A stretch of 37,285 nucleotides of DNA from Thermoproteota archaeon (GTDB lineage Archaea; Korarchaeota; Korarchaeia; Korarchaeales; Korarchaeaceae), in NCBI GenBank assembly GCA_027061785.1, contig JAMOVA010000131.1:1-37285 (forward strand). Direction: 5' to 3'. The notes under the pieces are model-generated. The model saw nothing but the letters and a program-made list of their open reading frames with translations. It was not told the origin of the DNA and did not search any database. Positions 7,207-14,349 of the stretch are shown one piece after another (positions within the stretch are counted from its first letter, which is position 1; each line of letters begins with the position of its first letter). The position numbers and the translations under genes are program-made.

Positions 7207-8025
7207 TTGGCCTCTCTAATGTCTATCCTCATGGATCCCTATCCTCTGGCCCACCTAGTCGGGCTTATCACCGAGGTTATAATCTCCTTATACGTCTTCA
7301 TGGAAATAGTAAAGACTCGAGAGAGAAGGCTGCTCCTCTCCCTCGCTACCTTCATGGTGTTCGCCCTCTCAGAATTCTCCTTGATCTTCTACTACTGGCT
7401 CAATAAGGATGTGTTCCTAGTGTACGCGGAGACCACGGTAAAGATATTCAGTTGGTTCCTCGCACTGAGCTTCCTCTTACTATCCTCGGCGGCGGTGGCT
7501 ACGCTTGCAGTGTATCTGATGGAGTTCAGGGTCCTCTATTTGGTACCGGTGATGATCTTCTCTTTCGTTCTCTACGTGCTCTTCTATACCTACTACCTGT
7601 TCAGGGCGGTGTTTCTAGGATACATACGATCCATCGACATTATCAGGGTCACCGTCACCTTGGGAATCAGCATATTGTTCGCCATGGCCTTGGCAGGTGA
7701 GGTCCTCTTCGTCATCATCTATAGGAGGACCAAGAGCCTCAGGGTTCTGAGCTTTCTCATCGGAACGACCGTCATAGGTTTCATAAACTTGGGAGGGGAA
7801 TTCCTCTTGGAACTCGTCCCGATGACCCTCATAGAGGAACCCCTAGAGATTTACAGGACCTACTTAGCCATGATGAAGGGGTGGCCCCTCAATCTAGTGT
7901 ACATCGCGGTGTCGCTGATACTGCTCCTCGGTCAGATCAGGTTACTCGATGCCTTAGCTAGACTGAGGGGATTGAGGGTCAGGAGGGAGAGGTCCTGGAT
8001 AGAAAAAATGATGGAAGAGGTATGA
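7207..8025 (+). CDS. Seven-helix integral membrane protein, unknown function
   Basis: A 272-residue membrane protein with about seven predicted transmembrane helices and a short charged C-terminal tail (RVRRERSWIEKMMEEV). Not recognised; no retinal-binding lysine motif or transporter signature is visible. The TTG at 7207 is chosen because a near-perfect GGAGGTGAT ribosome site ends five bases before it; an ATG at 7219 is the alternative. It starts 11 nt after the longin-like gene and is probably cotranscribed with it. It could be the membrane receptor or anchor of the GTPase module. The gene ends just before the convergent secreted-protein gene. Confidence 0.68.
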   Translation: MASLMSILMDPYPLAHLVGLITEVIISLYVFMEIVKTRERRLLLSLATFMVFALSEFSLIFYYWLNKDVFLVYAETTVKIFSWFLALSFLLLSSAAVATLAVYLMEFRVLYLVPVMIFSFVLYVLFYTYYLFRAVFLGYIRSIDIIRVTVTLGISILFAMALAGEVLFVIIYRRTKSLRVLSFLIGTTVIGFINLGGEFLLELVPMTLIEEPLEIYRTYLAMMKGWPLNLVYIAVSLILLLGQIRLLDALARLRGLRVRRERSWIEKMMEEV

Positions 8026-8027
8026 AT

Positions 8028-9059
8028 TCACGGGACGGTCATCAGGGTAAAGACCTCCCACACCTCCACTTTTCCATCGGAGTTGGTGTCCTTCCACCCC
8101 AGCACCACGAGTACCTTGCCGCTAACTTCCTCGGGATGGTTGAGAAGGTAGAGCAGGGCAGCCCTTGTCCCGTACCTCGTTAATCCGGCCAGCCTGATGC
8201 TAAGATGCCCGTTCTCGCATTTCAGATAGATGACCGCGTAATCTTCCGATCCAAAGTGTGCGGTGAATTTGGTTCCGTTGAGCTCCAGGTTCAAGCTCAC
8301 CATTTTCACGCCGTACCTCTGCCATGGCTGAGGTTCCACTGCCTCCCTCCCTATCACTACCTGCCCAGCAGTTCCACCACCCTTCCCGAATCCGGAGAGG
8401 AGATCCCGGTTGTACACCAGATCGGCGTACATACCCGTATAGCTCAGCGACTCCGGGATGTCCTGGGGCAGGTAGCAGCCAGCTGCCTGCAGGGGTCTCG
8501 GAGAGGGCGATTTAGTCGGTACACTGGAAACGCTCTTTTTGGGATTATCTTTCACGAAATGGGCTACTATTACGTGATCCCTGTCCACCGAGATCCTTAG
8601 CACCCTAGTGGAGATCTTACGATAGCCATCAACCGTCCAGTGGTCGAACCTGTATCCGGCATTTGGGATCGCCCTCAGCACCAGCTTTCCTTCCTCCACT
8701 ACGTGTTCTCCCCTACCCAGTGGTTTCACCTCGCCTGCATAAAGTGGATCTACCTGAATTACGACCTTGTGGACTTGTTTAGGGGTGGTAGTGGGGATGG
8801 TAATAGGGGGTAGAGAGATGGTCGTCGGCGTGATGGGTATTACTGTGATGGTGGGCCTCGGGAGCGTTATCGATGTTATGGTTATGAGGGGTATTGATGT
8901 CCCGGTGACGGCCAGCCCAGTGGGTGAAGTCGGCGCAGTGAGCTTCATGAGGGGCATCGCTATCGTCGCCGGCAGAGGGGTTGCCGATGCAACGGTGTAC
9001 CCTGACAGGATGATTAGCGCGGCGAGGATCACTAGGGTCACGAGCCTACTGGACTTCAT
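8028..9059 (-). CDS. Secreted Thr/Pro-rich protein with InlB-type repeat
   Basis: A 343-residue exported protein. Residues 1-26 form a signal peptide (basic MKSSR, hydrophobic core, Ala-Ser-Ala region). Residues about 27-92 are a low-complexity Thr/Pro/Ile stalk (repeats like TIPLITITSITLPRPTIT) that would be extended and possibly glycosylated. Residues about 95-170 match the divergent InlB B-repeat pattern (GYRFDHWTVDG ... VIVAHF). The rest is a beta-rich domain with a DTNSDGKVEVWE acidic loop near the C-terminus that looks like a calcium-binding loop. GAGGTG lies 8 nt before the ATG. Likely a cell-surface or adhesion protein; ligand unknown. Confidence 0.75.
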   Translation of the reverse strand: MKSSRLVTLVILAALIILSGYTVASATPLPATIAMPLMKLTAPTSPTGLAVTGTSIPLITITSITLPRPTITVIPITPTTISLPPITIPTTTPKQVHKVVIQVDPLYAGEVKPLGRGEHVVEEGKLVLRAIPNAGYRFDHWTVDGYRKISTRVLRISVDRDHVIVAHFVKDNPKKSVSSVPTKSPSPRPLQAAGCYLPQDIPESLSYTGMYADLVYNRDLLSGFGKGGGTAGQVVIGREAVEPQPWQRYGVKMVSLNLELNGTKFTAHFGSEDYAVIYLKCENGHLSIRLAGLTRYGTRAALLYLLNHPEEVSGKVLVVLGWKDTNSDGKVEVWEVFTLMTVP

Positions 9060-9450
9060 TGTACCCGCACCTCTGGGAAAAAATTGATCGAAGTAAATTC
9101 AATAAATACCTTACCAAGATCTGAATTCTTATCCATATTCGCCCTCTTAGATCACTAACATTAAGTGCCGGTCGGTCTTGGGCAATCGGCGGCATATCAG
9201 CTCTGGCTTTCGGCTTTCAGGCCCAATCTAAAGGGCGGAGGTCATCGAACATTTTTGAGCAGGAAGTATAGGTATTGTTCCCTCGACCGTAGACCGTTCC
9301 AGGTTGATCGGCTGGTGGCCCCATTCTCGGCCCCCTCAGATGCCCCCCGATGCAGGTCCATCCTAGAAGGTTCTACCTGTACAAAAAAGCTATATCTAAC
9401 TCTGGTCACTCTCCGGGGGTGTTTCCCTGGATCTCAAGTGGAGAAGTCGT
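9060..9450. other. Intergenic region before ilvD (391 nt)
   Basis: The left part holds the promoter of the secreted protein (GGTATTTATT on the minus strand, 9101-9110). The right part holds the ilvD promoter. A small perfect inverted repeat TAGAA-gg-TTCTA (9364-9375) sits just upstream of the ilvD TATA box and may be a regulator site. I found no tRNA, no convincing small ORF and no known riboswitch in between. Confidence 0.5.
9384..9397 (+). promoter_or_regulatory. TATA promoter of ilvD
   Basis: AAAAAGCTATATCT is centred about 26-28 nt before position 9419, the predicted transcript start. This leaves only about 8-32 nt of leader depending on the start codon used. Confidence 0.5.
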
Positions 9451-11106
9451 ATGGTAACCGAGGGGCCGGAAAGAGCCCCTCAAAGATCCTTGTTCAAGGC
9501 CGCAGGCCTTGATGATGAGGACCTCAGTAAACCCCTCATAGGCATAGCCAACTCGTGGAATGAGATAGTTCCCGGTCATGTTCACCTAGACAGGGTCGCG
9601 GAAGCCGTTAAGCAGGGAGTTAGGGAGGCAGGCGGTACTCCTCTGGAGTTCAACACCATCGCGATATGCGATGGCATAGCTATGGGGCACGAGGGCATGA
9701 AGGCCCCTCTCCCGAGCAGGGAGTTGATAGCTGGTAGCGTCGAACTGATGGCGAAGGCGCACGCGTTCGATGCTCTGGTGCTGGTCACCGCATGTGACAA
9801 GATAACTCCGGGCATGCTCATGGCAGCCGCCAGGCTCAACATCCCGGCTGTCCTGGTAAATGGGGGATGCATGCTGCCCGGCACGGTGGACGGGAAGGAG
9901 ATGGCCCTGAGCCACGTGTTTGAGGCTGTGGGTCAGTACAAGGCCGGTAAAATAGGTGAGGAGGAGCTGAGGAGGATAGAGTCCATGGCAGTCCCCGGCC
10001 CGGGGTCTTGCGCGGGCCTCTACACCGCCAATACGATGGCCATAGCAGCCGAGGCGCTGGGTATGGCGCTCCCGTGGACGTCCACCATACCGGCCGTCTC
10101 GGCGGAGAGGATCAGGGCCGGGAGAGCGGCAGGGAGGGCCGTGATGGATCTGTTGAGGAAGGGAATAAAGCCCAGGGACTTGATGACGAGGAAGGCGTTC
10201 GAGAATGCCATAAGGGTCGACGTGGCCCTGGGCGGATCTACCAACGCGGTGCTCCACCTCATGGCGATAGCCAAGGAGGCTGGAGTTGACCTCCCCCTCG
10301 AGCTCTTCGATGAGATAAGTAAGGAGACGCCTCACATCACCAACCTCAACCCTGCTGGCCCGCACTACGTCAGGGACCTCCACTACGCTGGTGGCGTGCC
10401 AGCGGTCTTCAAGGAGCTCGCCGAACTGATGCACTTGGATCAGCTCACCTCTGCAGGCGAGACCTGGGCGGAGATAGTGAAGAGGGCCGAGGTGAGGGAC
10501 AGGGACGTGATAAGGCCAAAGAGCAATCCTTACCACGAGCAGGGTGGCCTGGCAATTCTCTGGGGATCCTTGGCCCCGAGGGGAGCTGTGATAAAGCAGA
10601 CAGCCGTAGATCCGGAGATGCTGGTCTTCAAGGGTAGGGCCAAGCCCTTCGACTCGGAGGAGGAGGCCGTCCAGGCTATATTCGACGGCAAGATAGCTGA
10701 GGGCGACGTGGTGGTGATAAGGTACGAGGGGCCGAAGGGAGGTCCCGGTATGAGGGAGATGCTCACCGCCACGGCTACGATAATGGGCATGGGGCTCAAG
10801 AGGGTCGCCTTGATTACGGATGGGAGGTTCTCAGGGGCCACGAGAGGGCCGGCGATAGGTCACGTCTCGCCCGAGGCTGCCGAGGGCGGACCAATAGCCC
10901 TGGTGGAGGAGGGGGACGAGATCCTCATAGATGTGCCGAACAGGAGGCTTGATCTCCTAGTGGACGAGGACGAACTGGAGGAGAGGAGGAAGAGATGGAC
11001 ACCGCCCCCTCCGAAAGAAAGCGGATTCCTAGCTATCTACTCCATGCTAGCAGCCTCAGCGGATGTTGGGGCTGTGATGAGGCCAGATCTGGACCTCACT
11101 CGGTGA
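9451..11106 (+). CDS. ilvD: Dihydroxy-acid dehydratase
   Basis: IlvD dehydrates 2,3-dihydroxy-isovalerate and 2,3-dihydroxy-methylvalerate to the 2-oxo acids of valine and isoleucine synthesis, using an Fe-S cluster and Mg2+. Family landmarks are present in order: GIANSWNEIVPGHVHL, ICDGIAMGHEGM, a cysteine in TACDKITPGM, GPGSCAGLYTANTM, GGSTNAVLHL, YEGPKGGPGMREML and DGRFSGATRGPAIGHVSPEA. Length (551) is normal. The ATG at 9451 leaves the N-terminus slightly short: in-frame codons before it read LKWRSR, which resembles the family N-terminus. The only in-frame initiator-like codon upstream is CTG at 9427, five bases after GGGGGTG. No other branched-chain gene is adjacent. The end overlaps the convergent membrane-protein gene by 11 nt. 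Confidence 0.95.
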   Translation: MVTEGPERAPQRSLFKAAGLDDEDLSKPLIGIANSWNEIVPGHVHLDRVAEAVKQGVREAGGTPLEFNTIAICDGIAMGHEGMKAPLPSRELIAGSVELMAKAHAFDALVLVTACDKITPGMLMAAARLNIPAVLVNGGCMLPGTVDGKEMALSHVFEAVGQYKAGKIGEEELRRIESMAVPGPGSCAGLYTANTMAIAAEALGMALPWTSTIPAVSAERIRAGRAAGRAVMDLLRKGIKPRDLMTRKAFENAIRVDVALGGSTNAVLHLMAIAKEAGVDLPLELFDEISKETPHITNLNPAGPHYVRDLHYAGGVPAVFKELAELMHLDQLTSAGETWAEIVKRAEVRDRDVIRPKSNPYHEQGGLAILWGSLAPRGAVIKQTAVDPEMLVFKGRAKPFDSEEEAVQAIFDGKIAEGDVVVIRYEGPKGGPGMREMLTATATIMGMGLKRVALITDGRFSGATRGPAIGHVSPEAAEGGPIALVEEGDEILIDVPNRRLDLLVDEDELEERRKRWTPPPPKESGFLAIYSMLAASADVGAVMRPDLDLTR

Positions 11107-11569
11107 GTTCCCTCGGTACTTCTCCTTTTTTCAGCTTCCTCTTGAGGTAGATCCTGAAGATCGTTATGTATGCGGTGTAGAAGAAGGTCCCGTACGCGAA
11201 CCCCAGGAAGGCCAGTCCGAGCAGTATCAGCAGGGCGCCCGCGACCCCATTGAATGCGAGCGTGGGGTATCCGAGGGCTATCAGCATGGGTTCAGTTATC
11301 AGGAGCCTCGCCAGGGGATAAGCCAGGAGCCAGGCCAGCGCGACCAACAGGTAGGGATGTCTGAGCCTCTCCGGCAGAGGAAGGGCCCTTACGATCCTGT
11401 CAAGGTAGTAAGAGAGAACGAGCAGGGGCAGGAAGCTGGCCAAGGTGTATGGAATTCCGTGGTACCCGCTTGATATCACCGTGACCACCAGAAAGGCGAT
11501 CATCGGTACTAGGGTGCACAGCAGACCTATCCATCTTATGTAGATGAACTTCGGAGGAGCCTTGTACAT
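11096..11569 (-). CDS. Small four-helix membrane protein, unknown
   Basis: About 157 residues with four hydrophobic helices (near residues 13-33, 40-56, 75-95 and 110-140) and a basic tail KRKLKKGE. No family recognised. The ATG at 11569 is preferred because a TATA element (CTTTTTAT on the minus strand, 11592-11599) is about 26 nt upstream, predicting a leaderless mRNA; the ATG at 11593 would lie inside that element. The last codons overlap the end of ilvD on the other strand. Context gives no clue to function. Confidence 0.62.
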   Translation of the reverse strand: MYKAPPKFIYIRWIGLLCTLVPMIAFLVVTVISSGYHGIPYTLASFLPLLVLSYYLDRIVRALPLPERLRHPYLLVALAWLLAYPLARLLITEPMLIALGYPTLAFNGVAGALLILLGLAFLGFAYGTFFYTAYITIFRIYLKRKLKKGEVPRELTE

Positions 11570-11614
11570 CCGGCGGACCTCCCCGACACACATAAAAAGG
11601 TGGGTGGTGGCCCC

Positions 11615-12031
11615 TCACTCCAGTATCTCGTAGGGGGACTCGGTGGGCCACTTGGGCACCAAGGGAACCATCATTATGCCGCCAACTGCCACGTACCTCA
11701 GTACCTCCTTTCCGGTGTTGTGGATCCTGTGCCTCACGCCCTCGGGCAGGAAGACCCCATAACCGGCCTTCACCGGGTATCTCTGGCCCTCTATCTCCAC
11801 CTCCCCCTCCCCCTGCAGGATGTAGTAGACCTCCTCGCACCTGTGCCTGTGCAAGGGGGTGTGGTGGCCTGGATCGACCTCCACCACTCCCAGAATGAGG
11901 GTTTTCGGGTCGGGGTCCACGTTCTCCGGATATATTATCTTCAGGTCCCTCACGGGCTTCCTCTCGCCGGCCCCCTTCTCCATGGGAGCGCCGCCGGTAA
12001 CCTCCTCGGGGCTCACCACGTACTTGGGCAT
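11615..12031 (-). CDS. Cupin-domain protein
   Basis: A single-domain cupin of about 138 residues. The metal-binding cupin motif 1 is visible as HRHRCEEVYYILQGEGEVEIEG (two His, Glu) and motif 2 as the GYGVFLPEGVRHRIHNTG region (His). The PLHRHRCEEVYYI form resembles cupins such as sugar-phosphate isomerase-like or mannose-6-phosphate isomerase C-terminal-type proteins, but substrate is not predictable. The ATG at 12031 has GAGGTG six bases in front; a GTG at 12037 that overlaps the upstream stop as GTGA is possible. It follows a second cupin gene without a gap, so the two are one operon. Confidence 0.8.
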   Translation of the reverse strand: MPKYVVSPEEVTGGAPMEKGAGERKPVRDLKIIYPENVDPDPKTLILGVVEVDPGHHTPLHRHRCEEVYYILQGEGEVEIEGQRYPVKAGYGVFLPEGVRHRIHNTGKEVLRYVAVGGIMMVPLVPKWPTESPYEILE

Positions 12032-12033
12032 GG

Positions 12034-12381
12034 TCACACCTCTCCCGTCAGATCCTTCTTCAGGAGCTCGTGCGGGGGAGAGAACACCTCCACCACGACC
12101 GTGTCCTCTAGGGCCCTGGCCTCGTGCTCAACGTCTGGGGGGATAATGTAGGCATCTCCTGGGTTGAGCTCGTGCGTCTCATCCCCTATCCTTATCCTGA
12201 GCCTCCCCCTCACGATGTAGCCTGACTGCTCGTTCGGGTGAGAGTGAGCGGGCGCTACAGCTCCTTTCTTTAGTGAAATCTCGAGGAGAAGGATCTTCTC
12301 CCCCAGCGCGAGGGCTCTTCGAGTGACGCCCGGCCAGGTCTCATATGGCTTGGCCTCGACCCTCCTGAGCATCCTGTACAT
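12034..12381 (-). CDS. Cupin-domain protein
   Basis: A small cupin of about 115 residues. Motif 1 reads AHSHPNEQSGYIVRGRLRIRIG (two His; a Glu at the expected place) and motif 2 GDAYIIPPDVEHEARA (His). It is typical of stand-alone archaeal cupins of unknown substrate. The ATG at 12381 is chosen over an upstream in-frame ATG at 12444: GGTGATG is directly in front and a TATA element (AGATTAATATCG on the minus strand, about 12409-12420) lies about 33 nt upstream. It is the first gene of a two-cupin operon. Two different cupins side by side could act on one pathway, but nothing shows which. Confidence 0.8.
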   Translation of the reverse strand: MYRMLRRVEAKPYETWPGVTRRALALGEKILLLEISLKKGAVAPAHSHPNEQSGYIVRGRLRIRIGDETHELNPGDAYIIPPDVEHEARALEDTVVVEVFSPPHELLKKDLTGEV

Positions 12382-12503
12382 GTCATCACCGCGGATAAGG
12401 GTCGGAAACGATATTAATCTTTGCCCGGGAGCTCCATGAAACATGTATGTTTCTAATAGGCGGTCTTTTCATCTTAATTATCATCAGACCCCGAACATCA
12501 CAA

Positions 12504-12516
12504 CATATATTAATAA
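12504..12516 (+). promoter_or_regulatory. TATA-like element before a candidate small ORF
   Basis: CATATATTAATAA is centred about 24 nt before the ATG at 12533. A perfect palindrome TTAACGTTAA lies just downstream at 12543-12552 and may be a regulator site. Confidence 0.4.
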
Positions 12517-12532
12517 GATTTAGGAGGAGTTC

Positions 12533-12631
12533 ATGCTGAAACTTAACGTTAAAAAGATGGCCGATTCGAATGCTGGTTCCTCATGTCGGGTAATGGGCTC
12601 AGCGGGGACCGGAGAGCCACCTTTATATTAA
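12533..12631 (+). CDS. Candidate small ORF (32 aa) upstream of the Nramp-like gene
   Basis: ATG with a strong GGAGGAG ribosome site six to seven bases upstream, and a TATA-like element in front. It encodes 32 residues beginning MLKLNVKKMADS and ending EPPLY, with one Cys and no membrane helix. Its stop codon falls inside the TATA box (CTTTATATTAAT) of the next gene. It may be a leader peptide or small protein, or the signals may be chance; there is no homology argument. Confidence 0.3.
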   Translation: MLKLNVKKMADSNAGSSCRVMGSAGTGEPPLY

Positions 12632-12632
12632 T
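12621..12632 (+). promoter_or_regulatory. TATA promoter of the Nramp-like transporter
   Basis: CTTTATATTAAT is centred about 45 nt before the ATG at 12671. The predicted transcript starts near 12652, with GGTG at 12661-12664 as ribosome site. This supports the ATG at 12671 over the GTG at 12662. Confidence 0.55.
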
Positions 12633-12670
12633 TGCCTAAGGAGTGTTAGACAACAGACAGGGTGCTAGCC

Positions 12671-14164
12671 ATGGCGAAGGAGGAAGGTGGAAGCCTCATT
12701 TTTGGTAGATTTACGAAGCCCTTTGACGTGAAGGACCTCCCAGACTTCCCAGGATGGGCTGCAATGTTCGGTCCAGGCTTGGTATGGGCGGGGCTCTCCC
12801 AGGGAAGCGGAGAGCTCATATGGTGGCCGTACATGGTGGCCAAGTACGGTCTCTTCTTCCTCGGATGGCTCCTCTTCTACGCCTCTCTCCAGTACTGGGT
12901 CAACCTCGAGATTGCCAGGTATACGATGGCCACCGGTGAGTCCATATTCGAGGGATTCCACAGGGTGCACAGGCTCTACGGGTGGTTCGCCTTCTTCGTT
13001 GCTCTCGTGGTCTACATGTGGGTAGGAGGGTACGTATCGGGCGGTGCGACGGCATTAGCCGCGTTGACGAAGTTCCCACCTGGATGGGATGCCGCGGGCC
13101 AGACGAGGTTCTGGGCAGAGGTGGCGATCTTCCTCATATGGGTCATGTTCATGATAGGGCCAGTGGCCTATAAGATAGTAGAGTACATAGAGAGCTTAGC
13201 CGCGATAGTCTCGTTCGGCGGCATGCTGATAGTGGTGCTCTTCTCCCCAGCTGTAGGTAAGGTCGTCGGCGAGTACTTCCCGGCCCTCATACCCTTCAGC
13301 CAGGGATTCAACCTGCTTCCGGCCAATTTCGACAAGGCCGACATGGGTATATTCATCACGCTGATAGCCTACACCGGAGCTGGAGGTATATGGAACCTCC
13401 TCTACAGCTTCTGGGTGAGGGACAAGAACGCGGGCATGTCGGCCCACATAGGAAGGGTCACCAGCCCGATAACGGGCGAGCCGGAGCCAATACCCGGCGT
13501 CGGAGTGGCGTTCCCCGACACGCCAGAGAACAGGAAGAGATGGAAGCAGTGGATAACCTGGCTCTGGGTTGACAACCTCTTCGGAGTGGCCCTGAACACC
13601 CTCACGATAGTGCTCACCACCATATTGACCTACGCCGTCCTCAGGCCTGAGTTCCTCCAGAAGGGAGCTGAGGCACTGCCCAAGGGCTTCAAGCTGGTGG
13701 TCGTACAGGCTGAGTGGTTCGGCCACCTCTGGGGAGACGCCGGAAGGGCCGCCCTCTACCTGATAGGGTTCTTCTTCCTTGTTGATGCGTACATAACTGC
13801 TCTGGACGGAGTCGGGAGGATATTCGCCAGCAACGCCTACACCATACCGGGCGTCCCCGAGAAGATAGAGTACAGGAAGATCTACTACTACCTGATAACC
13901 ATCTACACGGTCATAGGAGCGATAACCGTGCTGCTCCAGAGGCCCGGATTCCTGATAATACTCACGGGCGTCACCAACATGTTCATAATGGTGATCTACA
14001 CGTGGCTCTTCCTCTACCAGAACTGGTACATGCTGCCTAAGATACATCCTGCGGGCAAGGTGGTCAGGCCGACGTGGATACCGTTCATCTTCACCCTCAT
14101 AAGCGCCATAATGTTCACCTACGCCTTCGCGCTCTACCTCAACGTCCAGTTCCTCGGTGGTTGA
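12671..14164 (+). CDS. Nramp-superfamily transporter lacking canonical metal-site residues
   Basis: A 497-residue protein with about 11-12 transmembrane helices. The start of the first helix, FGPGLVWAGLSQGSGELIWW, has the Nramp layout (GPG ... G-rich unwound helix 1). Classic Nramp metal transporters have DPGN here and MPH in helix 6. This protein has GSGEL and, in the helix-6 region, AYTGAGGIWNLLYSFWVRD, so the metal-binding Asp, Asn and Met are missing. A soluble insertion at about residues 255-300 separates helices. It therefore belongs to the divergent Nramp-related carriers whose substrate is unknown, not to proven Mn/Fe importers. The gene stands alone with its own promoter. Confidence is high for superfamily and low for substrate. 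Confidence 0.78.
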   Translation: MAKEEGGSLIFGRFTKPFDVKDLPDFPGWAAMFGPGLVWAGLSQGSGELIWWPYMVAKYGLFFLGWLLFYASLQYWVNLEIARYTMATGESIFEGFHRVHRLYGWFAFFVALVVYMWVGGYVSGGATALAALTKFPPGWDAAGQTRFWAEVAIFLIWVMFMIGPVAYKIVEYIESLAAIVSFGGMLIVVLFSPAVGKVVGEYFPALIPFSQGFNLLPANFDKADMGIFITLIAYTGAGGIWNLLYSFWVRDKNAGMSAHIGRVTSPITGEPEPIPGVGVAFPDTPENRKRWKQWITWLWVDNLFGVALNTLTIVLTTILTYAVLRPEFLQKGAEALPKGFKLVVVQAEWFGHLWGDAGRAALYLIGFFFLVDAYITALDGVGRIFASNAYTIPGVPEKIEYRKIYYYLITIYTVIGAITVLLQRPGFLIILTGVTNMFIMVIYTWLFLYQNWYMLPKIHPAGKVVRPTWIPFIFTLISAIMFTYAFALYLNVQFLGG

Positions 14165-14178
14165 GGCCCACCCTCCCC

Positions 14179-14187
14179 ATTTTTTAC
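14179..14187 (+). terminator. T-rich terminator after the Nramp-like gene
   Basis: A run of six T residues (14180-14185) lies 15-20 nt after the stop codon, as in archaeal T-tract termination. No strong hairpin is seen. Confidence 0.35.
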
Positions 14188-14308
14188 CCCTTGGGTAACT
14201 TGAGATGAATAGTTTTTCATATTAGGAGGGGAAGTCTCCCTAAAGCAACTGGGCAGTTTCTATCAACGTCCCAACCAGTTTCCGCGGCTCGTTCATCCAT
14301 CTCCCCAA

Positions 14309-14321
14309 TTAACTTTTTAAT
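14309..14321 (+). promoter_or_regulatory. TATA promoter of the TerC-family gene
   Basis: TTAACTTTTTAAT is centred about 34 nt before the ATG at 14350, giving a leader of about 8 nt. Such a short leader leaves no room for a yybP-ykoY-type manganese riboswitch, which controls many bacterial TerC/Alx genes. Confidence 0.55.
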
Positions 14322-14349
14322 AGAGCTTCATTGGGGCTCATGGATTGAA

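Noticed and set aside
9586-10536. Minus-strand open frame (316 codons) inside ilvD
   Set aside because: Antisense shadow of ilvD; composition is unlike a real protein and no ribosome site or promoter is seen.
12563-12571. GATTCGAAT resembling a tRNA T-loop
   Set aside because: No complementary T-stem, acceptor stem or anticodon arm could be drawn around it.
13196-14047. Minus-strand open frame (283 codons) inside the Nramp-like gene
   Set aside because: Antisense shadow with Glu/Tyr/Val-rich sequence typical of reversed membrane-protein codons.
14165-14349. Possible manganese (yybP-ykoY) riboswitch before the TerC-family gene
   Set aside because: The TATA box leaves a leader of only about 8 nt and the known conserved core is not visible in the region.
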